Positions 31,402 to 38,439 of a stretch of DNA of 39,763 nt are shown here, one piece after another. Origin of the DNA: Cellulosimicrobium composti (GTDB lineage Bacteria > Actinomycetota > Actinomycetes > Actinomycetales > Cellulomonadaceae). Positions within the stretch are counted from its first letter, which is position 1. Each line of letters begins with the position of its first letter. The stretch lies in the NCBI RefSeq assembly GCF_009711085.1, contig NZ_WMKA01000030.1, positions 7,075-46,837 of the forward strand. The letters run 5' to 3'. Position numbers and translations under genes: made by a program. The notes under the pieces were generated by a model. It searched no databases and was not told the origin of the DNA. It was given only the letters and a program-made list of their open reading frames with translations.

Positions 31402-32333
31402 AGCGACCCCGCGCCGTCGAGCAGGGCGAGCTCGTCGCCGTAGTGACGCAGGAACAGCTCCTCGAGCGAGGGCGGGGTGACGGCGACGGACCGCAGCCCG
31501 AGGTCGGTGACGGCCCGCAGGACGGCCTCGACGTGGTCGTCGTCGACGTCGAACCGCACGCGCGTGCCGTCGGCGCCGGGCTCGGCGACGAGGTCGTGCA
31601 CGCCGGGGAGGCTTGCGAGCGCGGCGGGGTCGCGGAGCGTGACGGCGGTGACGGACGACCGCGTGAGGTGCCGCAGCTCGGCGAGCGTGCCCGACTGCAC
31701 CGTGCGGCCCGCGCGGATGATGGTCACGGTGTCGCACAGCTTCTCGACCTCCGCGAGGACGTGGCTCGACAGCAGCACGGACCGGCCCTCCGCCGTCACC
31801 TCGCGCACGCACTGCGTGAAGACCGACTCCATGAGGGGGTCGAGGCCGGACGTCGGCTCGTCGAGGACGAGGAGCTCGACGTCGGACGCGAACGCCGCGA
31901 CGAGCGCGACCTTCTGCCGGTTCCCCTTCGAGTAGGTGCGCGCCTTCTTCGACGGGTCGAGCTCGAACCGTTCGAGCAGGAGCTCCTTGCGCCGCGGGTC
32001 GACGTTCCCCCGCAGCCGGGTGAGCAGGTCGATCGCCTCGCCGCCGGTGAGGCTCGGCCACAGGCTGACGTCGCCGGGCACGTACGCGAGGCGCCGGTGC
32101 AGGTCGACCGCGTCGTGCCACGGGTCGCCGCCGAGGAGCCGCGCGCTGCCCGAGTCGGCGCGCAGGAGGCCGAGCAGGACGCGGATCGTCGTGGACTTGC
32201 CGGCGCCGTTCGGTCCGAGGAACCCGGCGACCTCGCCCGCGCGGACGGTGAGGTCGAGCCCGTCGAGCGCCTGCACGTGCCCGAACGCCTTGCGCAGGTC
32301 GTGCACCTCGACGGCGGGGGTCGTGCTCGTCAT
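31398..32333 (-). CDS. ABC transporter ATP-binding protein (DrrA-like exporter)
   Basis: 311 aa. Walker [10 protein letters not shown] (40-48), Q-loop region [16 protein letters not shown] near 82-97, degenerate signature [16 protein letters not shown] near 133-148, Walker B LLVLDEP (154-160) with [10 protein letters not shown] after it, and H-loop [13 protein letters not shown] near 194-206. The C-terminal ~90-residue extension is typical of drug-export ATPases. Its ATG overlaps the TetR gene's stop by 4 bp and its stop overlaps the permease start by 4 bp, so TetR, ATPase and permease form one coupled operon. Confidence 0.93.
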   Translation of the reverse strand: MTSTTPAVEVHDLRKAFGHVQALDGLDLTVRAGEVAGFLGPNGAGKSTTIRVLLGLLRADSGSARLLGGDPWHDAVDLHRRLAYVPGDVSLWPSLTGGEAIDLLTRLRGNVDPRRKELLLERFELDPSKKARTYSKGNRQKVALVAAFASDVELLVLDEPTSGLDPLMESVFTQCVREVTAEGRSVLLSSHVLAEVEKLCDTVTIIRAGRTVQSGTLAELRHLTRSSVTAVTLRDPAALASLPGVHDLVAEPGADGTRVRFDVDDDHVEAVLRAVTDLGLRSVAVTPPSLEELFLRHYGDELALLDGAGSL

Positions 32334-33031
32334 GGCGTCTCCTCCTGGTGGGTGGTGTGCTGGACGTAGGCGTCGAGCAGCGTGGGCTCGACGAAGAGCC
32401 CCTCGGTGAAGACCTCGAGCGCGGGGAGCATCACGCGCCCGACGTACTCGCGCAGGTCCGCCCCGGGGTCGCGCGGCTCGGTGCGGTCGCGCAGCACGCC
32501 GTCGACGAGCAGCGAGCCGAGCGAGAGCGACACGAGGTAGCTCGCGCGCGCCGCCTCGTCGCGGCTCGGGCGGATCGTGCCGGCGGCGACACCCGCCGCG
32601 AGGTACTCCTGCGTGACCTCGGTGAGGTGCGCGACGAACGACCGCGCGAGGTCGCCGCCCGCCTGGAGGCTGCGCAGCGTGTACTCGAACACGGGTGCGT
32701 AGTCCTCGATCGTCGCGAGCTGCGCGAGCAGTGACATGGGGCCCGCGTCGGGGTTCTCGGGGGAGACGGCCTCGGTCTTCGCGTCCCGCACCGCCTCGAA
32801 CACGTAGGTGTCGCACGCAGCGCGCAGCCCGTCCTTGGACCCGAAGTGGTGCACGACGAGCCCGGCGCTCACGCCGGCGTCGGCCGCGATCGTGCGCAGC
32901 GACGCTCCGAAGCCGTCGCGCGCGAAGCGGGCGATCGCCGCGTCCCGGATCCGCGCGCGGGTCGTGAGGTCGTCGGCGCCCGTCGCCGCGGGCCGCCGTG
33001 GGCCGGACGAGGAGGACGTGGTTGAACGCAT
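32330..33031 (-). CDS. TetR-family repressor of the ABC exporter operon
   Basis: 233 aa. Helix-turn-helix about 26-72 ([44 protein letters not shown] in pieces) and a TetR_C effector domain. The ATG at 33031 is preceded by TAGCCT 7 nt upstream (33039-33044, minus strand) with TGGACA 17 bp farther (33062-33067), so the mRNA should begin at the ATG itself. Two operator palindromes lie over this promoter, one across the start codon. First gene of an operon with the ATPase and permease; this arrangement implies autoregulation and induction by the exported compound. Confidence 0.9.
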   Translation of the reverse strand: MRSTTSSSSGPRRPAATGADDLTTRARIRDAAIARFARDGFGASLRTIAADAGVSAGLVVHHFGSKDGLRAACDTYVFEAVRDAKTEAVSPENPDAGPMSLLAQLATIEDYAPVFEYTLRSLQAGGDLARSFVAHLTEVTQEYLAAGVAAGTIRPSRDEAARASYLVSLSLGSLLVDGVLRDRTEPRDPGADLREYVGRVMLPALEVFTEGLFVEPTLLDAYVQHTTHQEETP

Positions 33032-33067
33032 GTTCAATAGGCTAAACAAGTGTTCAACGGGTGTCCA
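33022..33067 (-). promoter_or_regulatory. Leaderless promoter with two TetR operators
   Basis: Minus-strand -35 TGGACA (33062-33067), 17-bp spacer, -10 TAGCCT (33039-33044), start at ATG 33031. Operator 1 TTGAAC-GCAT-GTTCAA (33022-33037) is a perfect 6-4-6 palindrome across the start codon. Operator 2 CTAAAC-AAGT-GTTCAA (33042-33057) is a degenerate copy between -35 and -10. Centres are 20 bp apart, about two helix turns, which suits two repressor dimers on one face. Confidence 0.8.
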
Positions 33068-33159
33068 GGGGTCGCTGCGCGGCGCGCGGGGACGTGACGG
33101 TGTGGCGAAGATCCGCGAGTCGAGCCCCCGCACCCCTGCCGTTCCGGGCCGGACACCCG

Positions 33160-33261
33160 TAGGCTGGGGGGAGCCGTCGGCGGCACCGCCGGCGCCACGT
33201 CCCGGCGCGTCGGACCGTCGGGACGTCGAGAGGCCCGTCGCACCCGTGCGACGGGCCTTTT
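33160..33261 (+). ncRNA. Candidate structured small RNA
   Basis: TAGGCT (33160-33165) could start an RNA near 33172. Three hairpins follow: CGGCGG-CA-CCGCCG (33178-33191), ACGTCCCG/CGGGACGT (33197-33204 / 33219-33226), and AGGCCCGTCGCAC/GTGCGACGGGCCT (33231-33243 / 33246-33258) ending in TTTT, one of very few U-tract terminators in this window. No reading frame makes sense across it. No family recognised; it lacks the C-run loops of 6C RNA. Confidence 0.45.
33231..33261 (+). terminator. Intrinsic terminator with U-tract
   Basis: 13-bp perfect stem with a very short loop and TTTT, plus strand. No plus-strand protein gene lies upstream within about 6 kb, so it must end an unannotated transcript. 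Confidence 0.75.
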
Positions 33262-33281
33262 CGGTGCGGGCGCTCTCCCTG

Positions 33282-33327
33282 CCCGCCGGCCGCCCGTCGG
33301 GCCCCTCCCGCCGGCCGCCCGTCGGGC
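33282..33327. repeat. 21-bp direct repeat pair
   Basis: CCCGCCGGCCGCCCGTCGGGC occurs at 33282-33302 and 33307-33327, period 25 bp. Each copy is itself partly self-complementary. No gene lies in the 33032-33385 stretch besides the candidate RNA. Confidence 0.65.
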
Positions 33328-33345
33328 GAGCCGGTGGGGAGACGA

Positions 33346-33379
33346 CGAAGGGCCCGCCGCGTGTGCGGCGGGCCCTTCG
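33346..33379 (-). terminator. Terminator of tRNA-Ser(GGA)
   Basis: 15-bp perfect stem CGAAGGGCCCGCCGC / GCGGCGGGCCCTTCG (33346-33360 / 33365-33379), GTGT on the plus strand (ACAC in the transcript) as loop, 6 nt beyond the tRNA 3' end in the minus direction. Confidence 0.85.
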
Positions 33380-33385
33380 GTCCGG

Positions 33386-33471
33386 CGGAGGATGGGGGAT
33401 TCGAACCCCCGAGGGCTGTTAACCCAACACGCTTTCCAAGCGTGCGCCATAGGCCACTAGGCGAATCCTCC
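33386..33471 (-). tRNA. tRNA-Ser(GGA)
   Basis: Class II tRNA, 86 nt without CCA (not encoded). Acceptor GGAGGAT/ATCCTCC, discriminator G, anticodon arm CACGC-TTGGAAA-GCGTG giving GGA (reads UCC/UCU), long variable arm and GGTTCGAAT T-loop. Pairs functionally with tRNA-Ser(CGA) at 3.9 kb. Confidence 0.95.
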
Positions 33472-33592
33472 TGGTGCGACGGCCGGGCGCGCAGGGCGGA
33501 CCGACAGCAGCGCAACGAGGATACCGGACCGCGGCGCCCGGGCCGAATCGCCCCCTGCGGACGCGGGTTTCGGGTGGGACGCGGACCTGGGC

Positions 33593-33598
33593 TAGGCT
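33593..33598 (+). promoter_or_regulatory. -10 element of ffs
   Basis: TAGGCT 6-7 nt before the predicted 5' end of the SRP RNA. The same hexamer is used by several leaderless genes in this window. Confidence 0.6.
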
Positions 33599-33603
33599 GG
33601 GAG

Positions 33604-33696
33604 CAGACCCCTCGTGCGGCATCATCTCGCCGAACTCCCCCAGGGCCGGAAGGCAGCAAGGGTAGGTGAGCTCTGGTGGGTGTGCGGGGGGTCCTT
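33604..33696 (+). ncRNA. ffs: Signal recognition particle RNA (small bacterial type)
   Basis: Single long hairpin of about 93 nt. The apical domain CCAGGGCCGGAAGGCAGCAAGG carries the GGAA tetraloop and the symmetric A-C rich internal loop bound by Ffh. Outer stem GACCCC...GGGGTC closes at 33606-33611 and 33688-33693. Ends are estimated to within a few nt. Part of the co-translational targeting machinery; near dnaX as commonly seen in actinobacteria. Confidence 0.92.
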
Positions 33697-33767
33697 CACG
33701 TTCCTCGGGGCCCGCGATGCCGCACGGCCGACGTGCAGTGCCCGCCCGGGCGTGGTTCCCTGCCCGT

Positions 33768-35063
33768 GTGACCGGGGACACCCAGAGCCCGCTGTCGACG
33801 GCGAACCTCCTGCGCCGGGTCGTCCCGGCGCTCGTGATCGGCGTCCTCTGCGCCGTCACGCTCGTCGCGCTCTCGTCGTTCGCGACCTGGGTCCAGCACC
33901 TCGTGTGGGAGAGCCTGCCCGCGGCCTGGGGCCTCGGGACCACCCCGACGTGGTGGACGGTCGTCGTGCTCACGGTCACCGGGCTCCTCGTCGGTGTCGT
34001 CGTCCGGTGGGCGCCGGGCCACGCGGGGGTCGACCCCGCGACGACGGACCTCGTGACGGCGCCGCTCCCGCTGCGGGCGCTCCCGGGGCTCGCGGTCGCG
34101 CTCGTGCTCGGCCTGGCGGGCGGCGTGAGCCTCGGGCCGGAGAACCCGATCATCGCGATCAACGTGGCGCTCGCCGCCTGGATCCTGTGCCGCCCGCGCC
34201 TGGGGGTGCCCGTCGAGGGCGCGGTCGGGCTCGCCCTGGCCGCGACGATCGGCGCGCTCTTCGCGACGCCGGTCGCGGCCGCGCTCGTGCTCACCGAGAC
34301 CTTCGCGGAGCGCGGTGACCGCAGCGGACCGCTGTTCGACCGGCTCTTCGCGTCGCTCGTCGCCGCAGGCGCGGGAGCCGTGACGATGCTCGCGCTCGAG
34401 GCCCCCACGTTCGCGATCGACCTGCCCAGCCGGCCCGGGCTCCACGCCGGGGACGCGCTCGGAGCGGCGCTCGTCGCGCTCGCCGCCGCGGCGCTCGCGC
34501 TGCTCGCCGTCCTCGCCCTGCCGTGGGTCCACCGCGCGCTGCACGGGATGCGCCACCCCGTCCTCGCGCTCGGCGCGGGCGGCCTCGTCCTCGGCCTGCT
34601 CGGCGTCGTCGGCGGCCCGCTCACGCTCTTCAAGGGCCTGGAGGAGATGAAGGAGCTGTCCGAGCAGGCCGACGCCATGACGTGGGGCGCGATCCTCGTC
34701 CTGGCCGTGGTGAAGACCGGCGCGCTCGTCGTGGCGACGAGCGCCGGCTTCCGTGGCGGGCGCATCTTCCCCACGGTGTTCATCGGGGTCGCCGTGGGGT
34801 TCGCCGCCACCGCGCTCGTGCCCGCGGTGCCCGCGGCGGTCGCGGTCGGGGCGGGCGTGCTCGGCGCGACGATCGTCGTGAGCCGGGACGGGTGGCTCGC
34901 GCTGTTCATGGCGGCCGTCGTCGTGGGGGACGTGCAGCTCATCCCGGTGCTGTGCGTCGCGATCCTGCCGGTCTGGCTGGTCGCGCGCGTGATGCCCCCG
35001 ATGCGGGTCGAGCCCCCGGCAGGCGGCGCGCCCGAGTTCGCCGCGCTCGCGCCGCGGTCCTGA
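33768..35063 (+). CDS. ClC-superfamily ion channel/transporter (YfeO-like)
   Basis: 431 aa multi-helix membrane protein. LAGGVSLGPENPIIAINVAL near 121-140 matches the YfeO-type version of the ClC selectivity motif (usual ClC GREGP replaced by SLGPENP), and SAGFRGGRIFPTVFIG near 323-338 matches the second ClC signature, GFxGGxFxP. Probably moves chloride or another small anion, or protons against it; YfeO-like proteins are poorly studied. GTG 33768 is a guess: no ribosome site, and upstream ATG 33717 would lie only 20 nt beyond the SRP RNA. TTCCCT 6 nt upstream is a weak leaderless -10. Confidence 0.78.
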   Translation: MTGDTQSPLSTANLLRRVVPALVIGVLCAVTLVALSSFATWVQHLVWESLPAAWGLGTTPTWWTVVVLTVTGLLVGVVVRWAPGHAGVDPATTDLVTAPLPLRALPGLAVALVLGLAGGVSLGPENPIIAINVALAAWILCRPRLGVPVEGAVGLALAATIGALFATPVAAALVLTETFAERGDRSGPLFDRLFASLVAAGAGAVTMLALEAPTFAIDLPSRPGLHAGDALGAALVALAAAALALLAVLALPWVHRALHGMRHPVLALGAGGLVLGLLGVVGGPLTLFKGLEEMKELSEQADAMTWGAILVLAVVKTGALVVATSAGFRGGRIFPTVFIGVAVGFAATALVPAVPAAVAVGAGVLGATIVVSRDGWLALFMAAVVVGDVQLIPVLCVAILPVWLVARVMPPMRVEPPAGGAPEFAALAPRS

Positions 35064-35136
35064 GCCTTCGTGGGTTGCCCCCGCGGTCGGGGCGGTGTGG
35101 CGCACGTCTCCTCGGCGGGGGCTCCGAAGAGCGCGG

Positions 35137-35224
35137 GAACCGGAGCCGGAGTCCGATAGATACCGGTTCGTCCACTGCGTTTCCCGCGATGCGATCAAAA
35201 TGGCGTCCGCATCGTGGACGTTTT
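35137..35224 (+). other. Densely structured region, possible terminator of the ClC gene
   Basis: Overlapping inverted repeats: GAACCGG/CCGGTTC (35137-35143 / 35163-35169), CGTCCAC/GTGGACG (35169-35175 / 35214-35220) and, nested, CGATGCG/CGCATCG (35187-35193 / 35208-35214), then TTTT (35221-35224). The arms compete for the same bases at 35169 and 35214. AT content is unusually high for the window. Could be a terminator or a switch. Confidence 0.5.
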
Positions 35225-35259
35225 ACCCAGGAGATTGGCGCCGCGCGCCGACGCGTGCA

Positions 35260-35265
35260 CATGAT
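35260..35265 (+). promoter_or_regulatory. Candidate -10 for a leaderless leader-peptide transcript
   Basis: CATGAT lies exactly 6 nt before ATG 35272; one base from the TANNNT form seen at other starts. TTGGCG at 35235-35240 could be a -35 with a long 19-bp spacer. Confidence 0.4.
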
Positions 35266-35271
35266 GTCTGC

Positions 35272-35373
35272 ATGACCCGGCACCACGTCGACACCACGAC
35301 CCCGCGCGCAGCGTCCTGCGCCGGCGCCTCGTGCTGTCGTGGCGTGCGCACCGGGCGAATGTGCGGCTGCTGA
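35272..35373 (+). CDS. Cys-rich leader peptide upstream of metQNI
   Basis: 33 aa: begins MTRHHVDTTTPRAAS and ends in a run with Cys at positions 16, 21, 22, 31 and 33, the last codon before TGA being Cys. No ribosome site, but a -10-like CATGAT is 6 nt upstream. The N-terminal RHxVD pattern resembles the short 'putative leader peptides' that precede sulfur-assimilation genes in many actinobacteria, where Cys-codon stalling is thought to sense cysteine supply. A hairpin with a GNRA loop, CGCAGG-GAGA-CCTGCG (35387-35402), follows 14 nt later. The remaining gap to 35552 shows no further gene. Confidence 0.6.
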   Translation: MTRHHVDTTTPRAASCAGASCCRGVRTGRMCGC

Positions 35374-35386
35374 CGCCGTCGTGACC

Positions 35387-35402
35387 CGCAGGGAGACCTG
35401 CG
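35387..35402 (+). promoter_or_regulatory. GNRA-loop hairpin in the met leader
   Basis: CGCAGG-GAGA-CCTGCG, 6-bp stem with a GAGA loop, between the leader-peptide stop and metQ. It may take part in attenuation; no complete anti-terminator pairing was resolved by eye. Confidence 0.4.
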
Positions 35403-35552
35403 CCGCACCCGCCGCGTCGTCCTCGACGACCGGCCCCCGCTCGCCGCGAGGCTGATGGCCCGCCGGAAGCAACCCCGAACCCCACTCCTGCAGGACCGTC
35501 CCCTGCGCCCGGCCGTGCCGACCCCGCACGACCGTCACCGGAAGGAACCCCC

Positions 35553-36455
35553 ATGTCGTTCTCGACCACCCGCAAGCGCCTCACCTGGACCGCGATCGCC
35601 GCGACGGCCGCCCTCACCCTCACCGCGTGCGGCGGTGGCGGCACCGGCGGCTCCTCTGCCGACGGCGACGACGAGGGCCCGATCCGCATCGGCGTCGTCG
35701 GCGCGTCCGACGACAAGTGGGCCGTGTTCCAGGAGCAGGCCGAGGCCGAGGGCATCGAGATCGAGCTCGTCGACCTCCAGGACTACACGCAGGCCAACCC
35801 GGCGCTCTCGCAGGGCGAGCTCGACGTCAACCAGTTCCAGCACCTGCAGTTCCTCGCGGGCTACAACGTGGACGCGGGCGACGACCTGCAGCCCATCGGC
35901 GCGACCGCCGTCTACCCGCTCGGCCTGTACTCGACCAAGCACGCCTCGCTCGAGGACATCCCCGAGGGCGGTCAGGTCGCCGTCCCGAACGACCCGACGA
36001 ACCTCGCCCGCGCGCTCCTCGTGCTGCAGGACGCGGGCCTCGTCGAGCTCGAGGACGGCGGTAGCTCGATCTCCACGGAGCTCGACGTGCTCCCGAGCTC
36101 GAAGGTCACCGTCACCCCGGTCGCCGCGGAGCAGACCCCGATCCAGCTCCAGTCGGTCGACGCCTCGATCATCAACAACGACTTCGTCGAGGACGCGGGC
36201 CTCAAGCCCGAGGAGGCGCTGTTCCAGGACGACCCCGACTCCGACGCCGCGAAGCCCTACATCAACGTGTGGGTCGCGCGCGCCGAGGACAAGGACGACG
36301 AGACGCTGCTCAAGCTCGCCGAGATCTCGCACTCCCCGGAGGTCGTCAAGGCCGAGAAGAAGGCCTCGGGCGGCACCGCGGTCATCAAGGAGAACTCGCC
36401 CGCCGAGCTCCAGGAGATCCTCGCCGGCATCGAGGCCGACATCCGCAACTCCTGA
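35553..36455 (+). CDS. metQ: Methionine-type ABC transporter substrate-binding lipoprotein (MetQ/NlpA family)
   Basis: 300 aa. Lipoprotein signal with lipobox LTAC (23-26, Cys26) and a Gly/Ser linker. NlpA-type binding domain: IRIGVVGASDDKWAVF near 44-59, ELVDLQDYTQANPALSQGELDVNQFQHLQFL near 70-100 (in pieces; the NP-AL and DVNQFQH segments are diagnostic), VAVPNDPTNLARALLVLQDAGLV near 143-165 and ASIINNDFVEDAGL near 204-217. Binds methionine or related compounds outside the membrane. ATG with GGAAGGA 7 nt upstream. First structural gene of metQ-metN-metI. Confidence 0.92.
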   Translation: MSFSTTRKRLTWTAIAATAALTLTACGGGGTGGSSADGDDEGPIRIGVVGASDDKWAVFQEQAEAEGIEIELVDLQDYTQANPALSQGELDVNQFQHLQFLAGYNVDAGDDLQPIGATAVYPLGLYSTKHASLEDIPEGGQVAVPNDPTNLARALLVLQDAGLVELEDGGSSISTELDVLPSSKVTVTPVAAEQTPIQLQSVDASIINNDFVEDAGLKPEEALFQDDPDSDAAKPYINVWVARAEDKDDETLLKLAEISHSPEVVKAEKKASGGTAVIKENSPAELQEILAGIEADIRNS

Positions 36456-36464
36456 CCCGCACGC

Positions 36465-36501
36465 CGCGGGGGTGGGTGCGCACGCCGCACCCGCCCCCGC
36501 G
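36465..36501 (+). terminator. Intercistronic hairpin between metQ and metN
   Basis: Two stacked stems, CGCGGGGG/CCCCCGCG (36465-36472 / 36494-36501) and GGGTGCG/CGCACCC (36474-36480 / 36486-36492), separated by one mismatch, loop CACGC, 9 nt after the metQ stop. Probably a partial terminator or 3'-end stabiliser allowing more MetQ than MetN/MetI. Confidence 0.75.
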
Positions 36502-36612
36502 CGCCGTCGTCCCGGGGGGAGGACGATGGCAGGCGAGCGGCTCACCGACCGGCAGCCAGACGGCGCCAGGCGGCCGGCCCCACGGGCCGGCCTCCGACGA
36601 GAGGAACCCGAC

Positions 36613-37734
36613 GTGACCGAGGCCCCCCGCGACCCGGGCGGCGACCCGCAGCCCGCGATCGAGCTGCGCCACGTGAGCAAGACCTTCGGCGAGGGCGACG
36701 GCGCCGTGCACGCGGTCGACGACGTCTCCCTGACCGTGCGTCGCGGCGAGATCTTCGGCGTCATCGGCTACTCGGGCGCCGGCAAGTCGACGCTCGTGCG
36801 GCTGATCAACGCGCTGGAGACCGTGACGAGCGGCGAGGTCGTGGTCGACGGGCAGGTCATCACCGGGCTGCCCGAGCGCCGGGTGCGGGAGGTGCGCTCG
36901 CGCATCGGCATGGTGTTCCAGCAGTTCAACCTGCTGTCGTCGCGGACCGTGGCGGGGAACGTGGCGTACCCGCTCAAGGTGGCGGGGTGGTCGCGCGAGA
37001 AGCGGGCGGCGCGCGTCGCCGAGCTGCTCGCGTTCGTCGGCCTCGCCGACAAGGCGAAGGCGTACCCGCGCCAGCTCTCCGGGGGGCAGAAGCAGCGCGT
37101 CGGGATCGCGCGCGCGCTCGCCGCGCAGCCCACGATCCTCCTCGCCGACGAGGCGACGTCCGCGCTCGACCCCGAGACGACGCGCGAGGTCCTCGCGCTC
37201 CTGCGGCGCGTCAACGCCGAGCTCGGCATCACCATCGTCGTCATCACGCACGAGATGGAGGTCGTGCGCTCGACGTGCCACCGCGTCGCGGTCATGGAGC
37301 ACGGCAAGGTCGTCGAGACGGGCGACGTGTACGACGTCTTCTCCGCGCCGAGCGCGGACGCCGCCCAGCGGTTCGTCGGCACCGCGCTGCACGACCGGCC
37401 CTCGCGCGAGACCCTGGCTCGCCTGCGCGAGCGCCACCCCGGCCGTCTCGTCACGGTCGGCGTGCGCGAGGGCGCGAGCACCGGGACGGACCTGTTCCGC
37501 CTGCTGCGCGAGCACGACGTCGACGGGTCCGTCGTCTACGGCGGCATCTCGGAGGTGGGCGAGCGACCGTTCGGGTCGCTCACCGTCGAGCTCGACGCCC
37601 CCGAGGACCGCGTCGCGCCGTTCCTCGCGGCGCTGGCCGCGCACGCCGACGTCGTGGACCTCGGGACGGCGGCGCACCCGCTCGACGACCCGCGCGTCGC
37701 GCGGCTCGCCGCCGACCTCGGAGGCCGCTCATGA
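36613..37734 (+). CDS. metN: Methionine ABC transporter ATP-binding protein MetN
   Basis: 373 aa. Walker A GYSGAGKST (52-60), FQQFNLL near 102-108 (Q-loop), signature LSGGQKQR (155-162), Walker B LLADEATSALDP (176-187), H-loop ITHEM near 213-217. The C-terminal ~90 residues (SVVYGGISEVGERPFGSLTVEL and following) form the NIL domain, which binds methionine and gives feedback (trans-) inhibition in MetN. GTG 36613 with GAGG 8 nt upstream; the frame is open upstream but lacks a better start. Its stop overlaps metI by 4 bp (ATGA). Confidence 0.94.
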   Translation: MTEAPRDPGGDPQPAIELRHVSKTFGEGDGAVHAVDDVSLTVRRGEIFGVIGYSGAGKSTLVRLINALETVTSGEVVVDGQVITGLPERRVREVRSRIGMVFQQFNLLSSRTVAGNVAYPLKVAGWSREKRAARVAELLAFVGLADKAKAYPRQLSGGQKQRVGIARALAAQPTILLADEATSALDPETTREVLALLRRVNAELGITIVVITHEMEVVRSTCHRVAVMEHGKVVETGDVYDVFSAPSADAAQRFVGTALHDRPSRETLARLRERHPGRLVTVGVREGASTGTDLFRLLREHDVDGSVVYGGISEVGERPFGSLTVELDAPEDRVAPFLAALAAHADVVDLGTAAHPLDDPRVARLAADLGGRS

Positions 37735-38393
37735 ACGGGGACTGGGAGCTCTTGTGGCCCAAGCTGGTCGAGTCGTTCGGCCAGACGCTGCAGATGGTGT
37801 CCGTCGCCCTGCTCACGGGCGGGCTCGCGGGCCTCGCGCTCGGCATCGCCCTCTACGTGACGCGGCGCGGCAACCTGCTCGAGAACCGCTGGGTGTTCGG
37901 CGTGCTCAACGTGCTCGTCAACATCGTGCGGCCGATCCCGTTCATCATCTTCGTCACGCTCCTCGGGCCCGTGACGCTCCAGGTGGTCGGGACGACGCTC
38001 GGCACCGAGGCGTTCATCTTCCCGCTGTCGGTGATGACGGCGTTCGGCACGAGCCGCATCGTCGAGCAGAACCTCGTGGGGATCGACCCCGGCGTGGTGG
38101 AGGCGGCGCGCGCGATGGGCGCGTCGTCGTGGCGCATCATCACGACGGTGCTCGTGCCGGAGGCGCTCGCGCCCCTCATCCTCGGCTACACGTTCCTCTT
38201 CATCGCGGTGCTGGACATGTCGGCGATCGCCGGGATCATCGGCGGCGGCGGGCTGGGCAACTTCGCGATCGTCTACGGCTACCAGCGCTACAACTGGGGC
38301 GTCGTGGTCGTGACGGTGCTCGTCATCATCGCGATCGTGCAGGTGGCCCAGCTGCTCGGCAACTGGCTCGCGCGCAAGGCCCTCCACCGCTGA
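37731..38393 (+). CDS. metI: Methionine ABC transporter permease MetI
   Basis: 220 aa with five membrane helices, the MetI norm. First helix MVSVALLTGGLAGLALGIALYV near 22-43; RPIPFIIFVTLLGP near 66-79; the cytoplasmic EAA loop VEAARAMGASSWRIITTVLVPEALAPLILGYTF near 123-155, which contacts MetN; C-terminal GIIGGGGLGNFAIVYGYQRYN near 168-188. ATG overlaps the metN stop. No terminator in the 46 bp before dnaX, which has its own leaderless-type promoter. Confidence 0.94.
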   Translation: MNGDWELLWPKLVESFGQTLQMVSVALLTGGLAGLALGIALYVTRRGNLLENRWVFGVLNVLVNIVRPIPFIIFVTLLGPVTLQVVGTTLGTEAFIFPLSVMTAFGTSRIVEQNLVGIDPGVVEAARAMGASSWRIITTVLVPEALAPLILGYTFLFIAVLDMSAIAGIIGGGGLGNFAIVYGYQRYNWGVVVVTVLVIIAIVQVAQLLGNWLARKALHR

Positions 38394-38439
38394 GGACGCG
38401 GCCTCGTGCGTGTGGGTCGCGACGTCTAGAGTGACCGGG

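Noticed and set aside
33160-33261. 6C RNA (actinobacterial ncRNA family)
   Set aside because: It has no two hairpins with C-run loops, which define that family.
33768-35063. Frame extension of the ClC-type gene back to 33666
   Set aside because: That would place coding sequence inside the SRP RNA, and the extra residues are low-complexity.
35374-35552. SAM riboswitch upstream of metQ
   Set aside because: Neither the SAM-I core nor the SAM-IV-type conserved segments could be found; the Cys-rich leader peptide is the better-supported control element.
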